Shown piece by piece: positions 16,186-25,163 of a stretch of DNA of 64,000 bases (its first letter is position 1; every line of letters starts with the position of its first letter). A program made the translations under genes and the position numbers. The stretch is from Flavimarina sp. Hel_I_48. GTDB lineage: Bacteria; Bacteroidota; Bacteroidia; Flavobacteriales; Flavobacteriaceae. Where the stretch lies: positions 1 to 64,000 of the forward strand of contig NZ_JPOL01000001.1 of the NCBI RefSeq assembly GCF_000733945.1. The letters run 5' to 3'. The notes under the pieces are model-generated. The model did no database searches and was not told the DNA's origin. It was given only the letters and a program-made list of their open reading frames with translations.

Positions 16186-18933
16186 TTAATTGGAAACAAG
16201 AAGCTTTAAGCTTTCCACTTTGTTCTTGGCAACCAATCGAACCAGGTACAATCCAGACATTAAATTGGCCGTTTTTAAGGTGTTTGTACCCGATTTACCC
16301 AGTTGTTCGGAAATCAACTTCCCGGAGCCTATTTCGATTATTGAAATGTTGACCTCATCTATCATAGGTTCTGCTAAGGTTAGCTGCACATCGCCATGCT
16401 GTGATGGGTTGGGATACAATGTACTTTTACTGATTCTGGTGATTGTTTCAAGACTTAATTCGGTCTGAGCCTCAAACGCACCGATATCCCTCCTACCCGC
16501 GAAGACCATTTCCCCTCGCTGATCTGGGAAAGTATCAATGGGATTACCGGCGTTAAATGAAGGCGATCCTTCCAGTAGTGCGTGAGTTCTTGTATAACCG
16601 CCATTATCTGCCAATACATTAATCATAGGATTTATCGGATTTTCAGAAGTTCCTTCCAGATCATTTGACATGGCGGGGAAAAGGTTTAAATCATCTTCGC
16701 CTATTAGATTATAATCTGCGGAAATAAAAGAAGTTTCACCGGCAAGATTGTTTCCTTCTTCTGCAGTGTTCAAAGCCACGATTGTGTTTTTTAAGGTTGT
16801 AGTTGCCGCTGAACCGTTATACATCGCTCCGCCATTTCCATCTGCATTATTCATAACTACTGTGGAAGCGCCAATAAAGATAGAGCCTGAAAAATTGTAG
16901 ATCGCGCCGCCATTACCATCATTAGACTCCTCAAGTTCTGCACCGGAAGTAAAATTACCTGAAATGGTACTTGTTGTACAATTAATAGTGGTTGCACCAT
17001 TCCAAATCCCTCCACCTTGATTATCTGCATTGTTGTCAGAAATTTCAACGGACTTCAGCACTGCGTTCGCATTTCCTATAAAATAGAGACCGCCACCCTT
17101 ACCGCTCTGGCCATTTGCATAATTGTTTCTTATCACAACCTGATTAAGATTTACTGAACCCTGGCCAAAAGTAGAATCGTCTGTAATGCCACCACCTCCA
17201 TTTACTGCACCATTATTAGAAACCTCTGAATTAAAAATCGATAAGCTACCACCGTAATCATTAAAAATACCGCCACCCAATCCAAGACCGTTAAAGCTCG
17301 TGTTTTGAGTAATTCTGCTATTTGAAATGTTGAGTGTGCCACCGTAGTTGTAGAGTGCACCACCTTTATCGTCAGCATAGTTGGACGAAAATAATGTTTC
17401 ATTTATATTCAGGGTTGCTGTAATATTCCATATAGCTCCACCTTCCCTACTTAAATAATCACCCTGTCCATTACGTGAAAAATCCCCACCAAAAATACTA
17501 ATTGCACCCGCTCCAATTGTGTGTAATGCACCACCGTAAAGTGCTGTATTTGCTGTAAAAATCACATTGTTTAGATCAAGCGGTTTCGCAGACCCGTAGG
17601 CGATTGCTCCTCCTCTTCCATAGCCTACATTACCCTGAAAGATCACTGGATTTTCAACAGGGCTGTTTATGGTAAGACTACCCTCACCTTGTACAAGTAT
17701 CCCGCCACCACCTTCTTCAAAATCAGTATTATTATTAGAGAAAACACTATTCTCTATGAATTGTGTTCCTGCATTGATAATAAGTTGACCCGAATCGTAA
17801 TATATACCTCCCCCACCTATACCCAGACCATCAATATTGGCTATATTATTAGCTATCCTAGTTCCATTTGTGATTAAAGTCCCACCGCCAAAAGCAATAC
17901 CACCGCCATTATGGTAACTAGAATTATTTTCTATAAATCCGCCATTGATTATAAAACTTGAGTTATCCATCGCATAAATTGCACCCCCATTATTTCTACC
18001 TTGCCCTCCTACGGGATTTTCACCACTATTACCGTTAAGAGAAACATTAGTAAACATTATTGATTCCGTGGAAAACACACTTACTCCACCGCCACCAAAT
18101 TGCGCATAATTAGAATCTATCTGCGAGTTGGTTATAATGAAATTACCTGAGGTGCTATAGATTGCTCCACCAAAATTTCTTGAATCATTATGGGAAAATA
18201 AACTATTAAATACATTTAAGTTTCCCCCAGAATTATAAATACCAGCCCCATCATTACGAACATCAGTAGAGAAGGTAAAAGAATTATTAGATATAGTACT
18301 GCTTGAAATATTCAAATTACCCCCACTATTATAAATACCACCACCCGCGCTGTCTGAGCCATTTCCATCAACAACAACATTTGTAAAAGTTGCATTCTTT
18401 GCCTCAATATAAAACCCTCCCCCAAGAACGTAGCCCATATTTTCACTTACAGTTCCATAATTTACCATTATATCAGAGTCACCCGTAATGAAAACACCGC
18501 CTCCGTTAGATGCCTGACAGTTACTAATATCTATAAAGTTCAAAATAATATCCGTGTTATTTGCCTTTATTGCTCCACCGTTATCCAGAGGTGTAAAACC
18601 ATTTACCAGAGACAAATTATTCAGGGTCACCGGCCCTTCTGTAATATTAAATATGCGAGATCCCATTTGAGCATCAAGGTTTACCCGCATTGTGGAATCT
18701 GCAGATATGGTCAATTCTTTTTCAATCAACAACTCCTCATTTAATAAAATCGTCTCTATGCCTGCTGCGAAAGTTATGGTTCCACCCGGTGGCGTATCCG
18801 CGATTTCCTGCCGAAGGGTGCCATCTGAACCGTCATCAACATTTTTTGTGACCAACTGGGCGCTGATCGTAGAATAGAAAAACAATGAACAAAGGCCAAA
18901 AACAAGGCCTAATCGGGTAATTTTTGAATACAT
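16186..18933 (-). CDS. Secreted right-handed beta-helix protein with POMP-like repeats, choice-of-anchor Q domain and type A type IX sorting signal
   Basis: A 915-residue surface protein. It has a signal peptide (ITRLGLVFGLCSLFFYSTISAQ) and then a CSLREAI-like start, GSDGTLRQEIADTPPGG. Residues about 100-730 contain roughly 20 to 25 imperfect repeats around GGGIYNSGG or GGAIY followed by xNSxIxxNxA, the pattern of polymorphic outer membrane protein repeats and parallel beta helices. Residues about 740-820 match the choice-of-anchor Q region (NGGYTRTHALLEGSPSFNAG, RRDIGAFEAQ). The final 80 residues (STLYPNPSQHGDVQLTLAEP to SLKLLVSN) are a type A sorting domain. The frame is open to 19002, but the ATG at 18933 directly precedes the signal peptide. 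Probably an adhesin; no catalytic motif was identified. Confidence 0.88.
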   Translation of the reverse strand: MYSKITRLGLVFGLCSLFFYSTISAQLVTKNVDDGSDGTLRQEIADTPPGGTITFAAGIETILLNEELLIEKELTISADSTMRVNLDAQMGSRIFNITEGPVTLNNLSLVNGFTPLDNGGAIKANNTDIILNFIDISNCQASNGGGVFITGDSDIMVNYGTVSENMGYVLGGGFYIEAKNATFTNVVVDGNGSDSAGGGIYNSGGNLNISSSTISNNSFTFSTDVRNDGAGIYNSGGNLNVFNSLFSHNDSRNFGGAIYSTSGNFIITNSQIDSNYAQFGGGGVSVFSTESIMFTNVSLNGNSGENPVGGQGRNNGGAIYAMDNSSFIINGGFIENNSSYHNGGGIAFGGGTLITNGTRIANNIANIDGLGIGGGGIYYDSGQLIINAGTQFIENSVFSNNNTDFEEGGGGILVQGEGSLTINSPVENPVIFQGNVGYGRGGAIAYGSAKPLDLNNVIFTANTALYGGALHTIGAGAISIFGGDFSRNGQGDYLSREGGAIWNITATLNINETLFSSNYADDKGGALYNYGGTLNISNSRITQNTSFNGLGLGGGIFNDYGGSLSIFNSEVSNNGAVNGGGGITDDSTFGQGSVNLNQVVIRNNYANGQSGKGGGLYFIGNANAVLKSVEISDNNADNQGGGIWNGATTINCTTSTISGNFTSGAELEESNDGNGGAIYNFSGSIFIGASTVVMNNADGNGGAMYNGSAATTTLKNTIVALNTAEEGNNLAGETSFISADYNLIGEDDLNLFPAMSNDLEGTSENPINPMINVLADNGGYTRTHALLEGSPSFNAGNPIDTFPDQRGEMVFAGRRDIGAFEAQTELSLETITRISKSTLYPNPSQHGDVQLTLAEPMIDEVNISIIEIGSGKLISEQLGKSGTNTLKTANLMSGLYLVRLVAKNKVESLKLLVSN

Positions 18934-19234
18934 GGCGTTAGGTTTAAAGGGTTGGATCTTTTGAAGTATAGTATTCAGCTTACAAAAAATATAATGTGAC
19001 AAATAACTGAATACTAACCTCTTAAAGGTAATTAAAAATTTTTATGAGTAGCGATTAGGATTATTTATTTTCTTTACAATTTTTTATTGACCCTTTCATC
19101 TGCCATTCAAGAAATCGTCAAATTTTAAATTCAGGATTTATAGAAATAAAACCCTTTACCAAAAGTATAATTCCCTTCAATTTTCACTATTTTACGCCAC
19201 TTTTAAACAACGTGTACTCTTCAGGAATTTTTAT
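18934..19234. other. Divergent intergenic region, no recognisable element
   Basis: About 300 AT-rich bases separate the divergent starts of the beta-helix protein and the amidohydrolase lipoprotein. Promoters for both must lie here, but no box matches TAnnTTTG well on either strand. No gene, repeat or hairpin was seen. Confidence 0.6.
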
Positions 19235-20638
19235 ATGTTCAAAAAATTGCTTCTTTTCTTTTTAACGGCAACAATCCTATCGAGTTGCAATAAAAGGGAG
19301 CCCGATTATGATGTGGCCGTGCATAATATCAATATCGTAGACCTAAAAACCGGTAAAATAATACCCAGGCAATCGGTTTTTATAAATGCGGATACGATCC
19401 ACTCCATCGTTTCAACCAAAGATCTCTTGATATCGCTTGCCCGCAAATCGATCAACGGTACAGACAAATATCTTGTTCCCGGGTTTTGGGACAATCATGT
19501 GCATTTCCGTGGGGGCGACAGTCTGATCGCAGAGAATGAGCATTTACTGGATCTATATATTGCTAATGGCGTTACCACCGTACGGGATGCAGGCGGTGAT
19601 CTTACCTCTTCCGTGCAGCAATGGCAAAAGGAAATTGCTTCGGGAGAAAATGTGGGTCCCACCATTTATACCTCCGGTCCTAAAATTGATGGTCGGCGGG
19701 CGCGCTGGCCAGGTTCCCTTGAAGTTTTTAACGATAAAAGCATAAATAAAGCGCTTGATTCCTTACAGGCACTCAACGTGGATTTTGTGAAGTTATATGA
19801 TAGTACGATATCTGGGGAAAATTACCTTAAAACCATAGAAAATGCTGAAAAACGTGGCATGATCACCAGTGGTCACATGCCATCTACGGTAACCGTAGAG
19901 GAAACGACACAGGCCGGAATTGACGCCATAGAACATTTGTATTATGTACTAAAAGGCTGCTCCTTAGAAGAGGTTGAGATCACAAATGCCGTAAAAGACC
20001 GCAAATTGAGCTTCTGGTCTTCGCTTGATAAAGTTATGCAGACCTATTCCGATAGTATTGCACAGATAGAATTTGACCGACTTATTGCTGCAGACGTCTA
20101 CGTGGTACCCACCTTATATATAGGTCATACGTTGAGCTTTTTAGATGAATATGATCACAGTTATGATGGGTACCTCACAAACAATTATATAGGTCCGGGT
20201 ATTCAAAAAACGTATGATGGCCGTATCAAAAGTGCCCTGAATGCGAAGCCGGAGTTTATAAAGATGCGCAAAAAACTGGACAGTATGTTCATTCAACTTA
20301 CAGGCAAATTGAATACTGCCGGTGTGGGACTGCTTGCTGGTTCTGATAGCGGGGCGTATAATTCTTACATTTATCCTGGTTTCTCACTACATCTGGAACT
20401 AAAAGCGCTCGTAGATGCCGGCCTTTCCCCCCTTGAAGCTTTACGCGCTTCTTCGCAAAATGGTGCCCGCTTTTTAAAGAAAGAGATACCAGCGATCAAA
20501 GCAGGCAGAAAAGCAGACCTGGTAATTATTGAAGGAAATCCCTTAGAGGATATTGAAAATACGCAGCGCATCTACTGGGTTTTTAAAAATGGCGAGTCAT
20601 TCAGTCAAAAGAGCCAGGCATTGCTAAAATCCAATTAA
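19235..20638 (+). CDS. Amidohydrolase-family lipoprotein (imidazolonepropionase-like)
   Basis: A 467-residue metal-dependent hydrolase. It has a lipoprotein signal peptide (LLLFFLTATILSSCNK; acylated Cys about 18). The TIM-barrel metal-binding set is recognisable: DNHVHF with HxH at about 88-90, the barrel lysine region VDFVKLYDST, SGHMPS, the histidine of AIEHLYYV and the aspartate in LAGSDSGAYN near 370. The C-terminus AGRKADLVIIEGNPLEDI is the standard composite beta-sandwich end. It probably acts in the periplasm or at the outer membrane on an amide or cyclic dipeptide-like substrate, which cannot be specified. Nearby secreted peptidases suggest a role in peptide breakdown. Confidence 0.88.
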   Translation: MFKKLLLFFLTATILSSCNKREPDYDVAVHNINIVDLKTGKIIPRQSVFINADTIHSIVSTKDLLISLARKSINGTDKYLVPGFWDNHVHFRGGDSLIAENEHLLDLYIANGVTTVRDAGGDLTSSVQQWQKEIASGENVGPTIYTSGPKIDGRRARWPGSLEVFNDKSINKALDSLQALNVDFVKLYDSTISGENYLKTIENAEKRGMITSGHMPSTVTVEETTQAGIDAIEHLYYVLKGCSLEEVEITNAVKDRKLSFWSSLDKVMQTYSDSIAQIEFDRLIAADVYVVPTLYIGHTLSFLDEYDHSYDGYLTNNYIGPGIQKTYDGRIKSALNAKPEFIKMRKKLDSMFIQLTGKLNTAGVGLLAGSDSGAYNSYIYPGFSLHLELKALVDAGLSPLEALRASSQNGARFLKKEIPAIKAGRKADLVIIEGNPLEDIENTQRIYWVFKNGESFSQKSQALLKSN

Positions 20639-20761
20639 AGGGATATCGAAATTTTCATATTTGTAATTCGTACGTTTCTCTAGCAGGAAGAAAGGTAAAA
20701 TGGGTACAGAGTTGTAATTTTAGTAATTCCTTAAACTTCAATTTACTCAAATTTTACTCTT

Positions 20762-22264
20762 ATGATTAAAAACTACACCTTCTTATCCTTTCTATTTCTT
20801 TTGCTTACTGGGACACAATGGCTTTCTGCCCAGCAGGTCAAGGTACCCATTGATACAATTATAACAACCCAGCACACCGCAACCATAAAGGGCAGCAAAG
20901 TTCCCTATACGGCAAATACCAGTTTCCAGCCAGTCTGGGATGAAAAAGGCAATCCTATTGCCAGTCTTTATTATACGTATTACAAACGCACGGATATAAA
21001 AGATGATCAGGCCAGACCATTGGTCATTAGTTTTAACGGCGGACCTGGTTCTGCTTCGGTATGGATGCATATCGCCTACACTGGCCCGCGCATTCTCAAA
21101 ATAGACGATGAAGGTTTTCCCGTACAGCCGTATGGCATTAAAGATAATCCCAACTCCATTCTTGATGTGGCGGATATTGTTTACGTAAATCCTGTAAATA
21201 CCGGGTACAGCCGTATGGTTCCTGATAAAGAAGGTAAAATGCCAGACCGGGAGCATTTTTTCGGGGTAAATAGTGATATTTCTTATCTGGCAGATTGGGT
21301 AAGCACCTTTGTGACGCGGGTCAATAGATGGCGTTCGCCAAAATTCCTTATCGGTGAAAGTTATGGCACTACCCGCGTCGCCGGACTCTCCCTTGCGCTT
21401 CAGCAGAATAAATGGATGTACCTCAATGGTGTAATAATGGTTTCCCCTACTGAAATTGGCTTTGAATTTGAAGGACCGGTAGAAATCGCAAACCGTCTTC
21501 CGTATTTTGCGGCTGCAGCCTGGTATCATAAGGCCTTACCGACAGAATTGCAACAAAAAGACCTTGATGTACTATTGCCGGAAGTAGAAACTTATGCTGT
21601 TAACGAACTCCTTCCCGCAGTAGCTAAAGGTGGATATCTGCCCGCTGCAGAACGTGACGCGGTAATAAAGAAAATGGCTTACTATTCCGGACTTTCAGAA
21701 AAGACCATTCGCCAAAACAACCTGGCCGTACCGTTTGATTATTTCTGGAAGGATCTATTACGCGAAAAAGAGGGCTATACTATTGGCCGCCTCGATTCCC
21801 GCTATAAAGGAATGGACGTTTCCCTATCTGGAAGTGAACCTGATTACAACAGCGAACTTACTTCCTGGCTGCATAGTTTTACCCCGGCGATCAATTATTA
21901 TATAAGTCAGGAACTCGATTTTAAAACTGATCTGGATTATGATCTTTTTGGGAACGTGCACCCATGGGACCGCAGCGACAATCATGCCGGCGCAGATTTA
22001 AGGGAAGCCATGACCATGAACCCTAATTTGAACGTTATGATCCAGTCAGGTTATTTTGATGGGGCAACTACTTATTTCAATGCTAAATATCTCCTTGGCC
22101 AACTCAATATCAACGGAAAATTGGACGATCGCCTTAGCTTTAAAGGCTACCGTAGTGGACATATGATGTACCTGCGTGCAGAAGATTTAAAAACCGCCAA
22201 TCAGGATTTGCGGGATTTTATAGAAAATGCAAGTAAAAATATAGCAAACGGTGCAAAATATTAA
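20762..22264 (+). CDS. Secreted S10 family serine carboxypeptidase
   Basis: A 500-residue exported peptidase with signal peptide (FLSFLFLLLTGTQWLSAQ). It shows the alpha/beta-hydrolase S10 signatures: oxyanion-hole region SFNGGPGSASVW, nucleophile elbow LIGESYGTTR with Ser about 199, catalytic Asp in QSGYFDGATTYF (about 428) and His in YRSGHMMYL (about 465). These enzymes remove C-terminal residues from peptides, usually at acidic pH. Length is typical for bacterial S10. It is followed after about 30 bases by a palindromic repeat (22293-22373). Confidence 0.92.
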   Translation: MIKNYTFLSFLFLLLTGTQWLSAQQVKVPIDTIITTQHTATIKGSKVPYTANTSFQPVWDEKGNPIASLYYTYYKRTDIKDDQARPLVISFNGGPGSASVWMHIAYTGPRILKIDDEGFPVQPYGIKDNPNSILDVADIVYVNPVNTGYSRMVPDKEGKMPDREHFFGVNSDISYLADWVSTFVTRVNRWRSPKFLIGESYGTTRVAGLSLALQQNKWMYLNGVIMVSPTEIGFEFEGPVEIANRLPYFAAAAWYHKALPTELQQKDLDVLLPEVETYAVNELLPAVAKGGYLPAAERDAVIKKMAYYSGLSEKTIRQNNLAVPFDYFWKDLLREKEGYTIGRLDSRYKGMDVSLSGSEPDYNSELTSWLHSFTPAINYYISQELDFKTDLDYDLFGNVHPWDRSDNHAGADLREAMTMNPNLNVMIQSGYFDGATTYFNAKYLLGQLNINGKLDDRLSFKGYRSGHMMYLRAEDLKTANQDLRDFIENASKNIANGAKY

Positions 22265-22292
22265 GCTATTTTTTAAATTATCATTGACTTTT

Positions 22293-22373
22293 GGGCGTTA
22301 CCCTGCGGGTCGGGCTTTACGTTTCAATCTTTTTGCGAAGAACAAAAAGGATTTCCACTGCAATCCCTAACGC
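22293..22373. repeat. REP-like palindromic intergenic repeat, copy 1 (family shared with 37555-37629)
   Basis: An 81-base element with ends GGGCGTTACCC and CCCTAACGC that are imperfect inverted repeats. The inner stem is AATCTTTTTG with CAAAAAGGATT around GCGAAGAA. On the minus strand it reads GCGTTAGGGATTG ... AGCCCGACCC ... GGGTAACGCCC, the same framework as copy 2. I have the impression that this type of element is widespread in flavobacterial intergenic regions. Confidence 0.75.
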
Positions 22374-22443
22374 GCAATTCGTTTTCAGTAAAACTTTAAA
22401 GCTTTCAAACGCAACCTTATGAACACAAAGTAATCTTAAATAA

Positions 22444-22901
22444 ATGAAGATGAATTTTAGAAAATTATGTTTCTTGTTATTAATCCCTGCTATTTTTCTT
22501 ACAAGTTGCTTCAACGATGATGATAACAACGAAGGGGAGATACTAATTGATTACGCTGGCTCCGCACTTTATTTTATTAACAATAAAGTGATATCGATCT
22601 AGAAATAACCTTGATCACTTCTAAACGATTGAGCCAGCACAAAGATAGTTCCAAAACAGTGATTGCAAATTCAAGATTAGAGGTTTTCACAGACGGGGAT
22701 ATTGGTATTAATCCGGCTCCAGAAGATTCATTTTCTAAATTGGAATTTTATACGTCCACAAACGATAGCGCAGTTTTAACGATTGATCCTGTTCTCAATG
22801 AAGACTGGAAAGTCATTGAGCAAGATTTGGGCGATTCAGGATTTGGACTTATAACCTATGAATACACCGTTACAAACACAGATTTAAATCAACACAAATA
22901 A
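22444..22901 (+). pseudogene. Frameshifted small lipoprotein gene
   Basis: From the ATG at 22444 the frame encodes a lipoprotein signal peptide (FLLLIPAIFLTSCFNDDD) and stops at 22602 after 52 residues (...NNKVISI). Directly after this, a second frame opens at 22587 and runs as IDLEITLITSKRLSQ... to 22901, ending as a compact domain (SKLEFYTSTNDSAVLTIDP, GLITYEYTVTNTD). Joining the frames at about 22590-22600 gives a continuous protein of about 150 residues, consistent with loss of one base. The second frame has only a TTG (22611) as possible start. It is either a genuine inactivating mutation or a sequencing error; no slippery run is visible at the junction. Family unknown. Confidence 0.6.
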
Positions 22902-22913
22902 AAACAACTAATA

Positions 22914-24467
22914 ATGATCAAAAAACTCCCTTTTTTATTCCTTTTTCTCCTCATTTCCCCTATTCTTTTTGCCCAGCAAGACCAGGTTATACAGGATATC
23001 ATGCGCGAGGCGAAAGAGAACTCGCAGTTGGAACTGCTTGCTCACGAACTTCTAGATATTGTGGGACCACGGCTTGTGGGAACACCGCAAATGAAAAATG
23101 CCCACGACTGGGCAGTAGCTAAATATAAACAATGGGATATCCCGGCCGAAAACCAGCAATGGGGTACCTGGAAAGGCTGGGAACGTGGCATCACGCATAT
23201 TGATATGGTGAGTCCACGGGTAGTTTCCATTGCTGGCCAGCAGCTTGCCTGGAGTCCTGCGACTTCAAAAAAAGGAGTGACCGCAGAAGTAATCCTCCTT
23301 CCGGAAGCCAAAGATTCAGTAGCTTTTAAAAATATGCTTGCTTCGGTAAAAGGGAAGTTTGTAATGATCTCGCCCTACCAACCCACGGGCAGACCAGATT
23401 ACAACTGGGAGGAATTTGCCACCGATTCCTCTTTTGCTAAAATGAAAAGCGAAAGGGAAAAAAGCAATATGGAATGGGATGCGCGCATTGAAAAAACGGG
23501 ATATACCTCACGTAGCCTTCCGCAGGCACTTGAAAAAGCCGGAGCGGCCGGGATCATAACTTCGTACTGGTCACGGGGTTTTGGTGCAAACAAAATCTTT
23601 GGTGCACGTACCAAAGAAATCCCCACGGTGGATGTTTCCCTTGAAGATTATGGAATGCTTTTCCGCCTTGCGGAAAACGGTGACAAGCCAGAGATCAAGA
23701 TCACCGCAGAGTCAAAAGATCTTGGCGAAGTGCCCACCTTTAACACCATCGCCCGTATAGAAGGCTCCGAAAAGCCGGAAGAATATGTAATACTATCTGC
23801 TCATTTTGATAGTTGGGACGGCGCTACAGGTGCCACGGATAATGGCACGGGAACGCTTGTCATGATGGAAGCGATGCGCATTCTTAAAAAGCTGTACCCC
23901 AATCCCAAGCGTACCATTCTCGTAGGCCACTGGGGAAGCGAAGAACAGGGCCTGAACGGCTCGCGCGCTTTTGTGAAAGATCATCCTGAAATTGTAGCTG
24001 GTGTACAGGCACTTTTTAATCAGGACAACGGTACCGGTCGTGTGGTGCGTATCGCGGGCAGTGGTTTCCGGGATTCGTATGAGTATCTGGGCAAATGGTT
24101 GTATTCGGTTCCCGAGGAAATCACCAGGGGTATCGCGACAGATTTTCCTGGTATTCCCGCGCGCGGCGGTTCTGATTATGCCTCTTTTGTCGCCGCCGGT
24201 GCTCCCGGGTTCAGTCTGAGTTCGTTGAGTTGGGATTATGGTACCTATACCTGGCACACCAATCTTGACACTTACGATAAAATAGTTTTTGACGATGTAC
24301 GCAACAACGTAATGCTCACTGCTATTTTGGCCTATCTCGCAAGTGAAGATCCAGAAACTACCTCTCGTGTAAAAAGTGTTTTGCCCATGAGTCGGGACGA
24401 TAACGCGCAAATGCAGTGGCCTGAAGCTCGTGATGCAGAACGAAAAGGTGGATTTGAAGAAGAATAG
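22914..24467 (+). CDS. Secreted M28 family zinc aminopeptidase
   Basis: A 517-residue exported metallopeptidase with signal peptide (LPFLFLFLLISPILFAQQ). Zinc ligands and catalytic residues of M28 are in place: AHFDSWDGATGATDNGTG (His and bridging Asp), GSEEQGLNGS (catalytic Glu and ligand Glu), FNQDNGTGR (Asp) and YTWHTNLDTYDK (final His). A PA-like insertion occupies about residues 130-250 (AGAAGIITSYW, IPTVDVSLEDYG). The role is N-terminal processing of peptides outside the inner membrane. The start follows the frameshifted lipoprotein by 12 bases, so both may share a transcript. A strong terminator ends the unit. Confidence 0.93.
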   Translation: MIKKLPFLFLFLLISPILFAQQDQVIQDIMREAKENSQLELLAHELLDIVGPRLVGTPQMKNAHDWAVAKYKQWDIPAENQQWGTWKGWERGITHIDMVSPRVVSIAGQQLAWSPATSKKGVTAEVILLPEAKDSVAFKNMLASVKGKFVMISPYQPTGRPDYNWEEFATDSSFAKMKSEREKSNMEWDARIEKTGYTSRSLPQALEKAGAAGIITSYWSRGFGANKIFGARTKEIPTVDVSLEDYGMLFRLAENGDKPEIKITAESKDLGEVPTFNTIARIEGSEKPEEYVILSAHFDSWDGATGATDNGTGTLVMMEAMRILKKLYPNPKRTILVGHWGSEEQGLNGSRAFVKDHPEIVAGVQALFNQDNGTGRVVRIAGSGFRDSYEYLGKWLYSVPEEITRGIATDFPGIPARGGSDYASFVAAGAPGFSLSSLSWDYGTYTWHTNLDTYDKIVFDDVRNNVMLTAILAYLASEDPETTSRVKSVLPMSRDDNAQMQWPEARDAERKGGFEEE

Positions 24468-24495
24468 AATCTTTTAAAAATTACTTTTAAAGGCT

Positions 24496-24543
24496 AAAAA
24501 CCTCCCTTTTTGACCGGATATTTGGTCAAAAAGGGAGGTTTTT
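24496..24543 (+). terminator. Intrinsic terminator after the M28 peptidase
   Basis: A perfect 20-bp stem (24496-24515 with 24524-24543, core CCTCCCTTTTTGACC), an 8-base loop and a T-run. It is symmetrical enough to act on both strands, serving the convergent YkgJ-like gene as well. Confidence 0.88.
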
Positions 24544-24634
24544 TAATGGTAAATTAATATCCATTGGCAATTTATTCCCGGCTTTTTCTTAGGATACTGC
24601 AGTATTTAGAAACTTGATCATTGTTCCAAAAAAT

Positions 24635-25132
24635 CTATTTCATAGGGATACGCTCCCTCATTTTTTCCACAATATTAAAAGCTGCCGGACAAATAGCTAC
24701 GTTCTTTAAAGTCAGATTCGCAATCTGCTGAAATTTTTTACGGTCCGTATGCGGAAATTCTGCACAGGCCTTGGGACGAAAATCGTAGATCATGCAATAA
24801 TTATCGGCCCCTAAAAACGTACAGGGAGTTTCCTGTAAAACATAATCATTTTCCTCATCTACGCGCAGGTAGGTAGCTATAAACTGAACTTCCTTCATCT
24901 TAAAATGCTTGGCGATACGCGTGATATCGCGATCTGTAAAAAGCGGGCCGGTCGTTTTACAGCAGTTGGCACATTTTAGGCAATCCGTTTGTGCAAATTC
25001 TTCTTCATGAAGATCCTGCATCTTATAATCCAGATCCTTTGGCGGCTTGCGTTTCAACTTTTTAAAGTAGGCTTTATGCTCCTTATGCTTATCTTTGGCA
25101 AGTTGTGGCAGGTTATTGATAAAATCTTCCAT
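24635..25132 (-). CDS. YkgJ family cysteine cluster protein (zinc/iron-chelating domain)
   Basis: A 165-residue cytoplasmic protein. The family cysteine pattern is CLKCANCCKTTGP near residue 55 and, later, C in TPCFTFLG-like context, YCMIYDFRPKAC and AICPAAF. These cysteines probably bind zinc or an iron-sulfur cluster; no enzyme activity is established for the family. The N-terminus is basic and helical (KDKHKEHKAYFKKLKRKPP). It is divergent from the methyltransferase gene with 31 bases between the starts, so the promoters must overlap the neighbouring coding ends. Confidence 0.88.
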   Translation of the reverse strand: MEDFINNLPQLAKDKHKEHKAYFKKLKRKPPKDLDYKMQDLHEEEFAQTDCLKCANCCKTTGPLFTDRDITRIAKHFKMKEVQFIATYLRVDEENDYVLQETPCTFLGADNYCMIYDFRPKACAEFPHTDRKKFQQIANLTLKNVAICPAAFNIVEKMRERIPMK

Positions 25133-25163
25133 AATGTAAAATTAAGCAATTACGACTGACTTT

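Noticed and set aside
20792..21529. 245-codon antisense frame inside the S10 peptidase gene
   Set aside because: Overlaps a well-supported gene on the other strand completely; no domain or signal.
23793..24410. 205-codon antisense frame inside the M28 peptidase gene
   Set aside because: Covers the catalytic part of a clear gene on the plus strand; product low in complexity of motifs.
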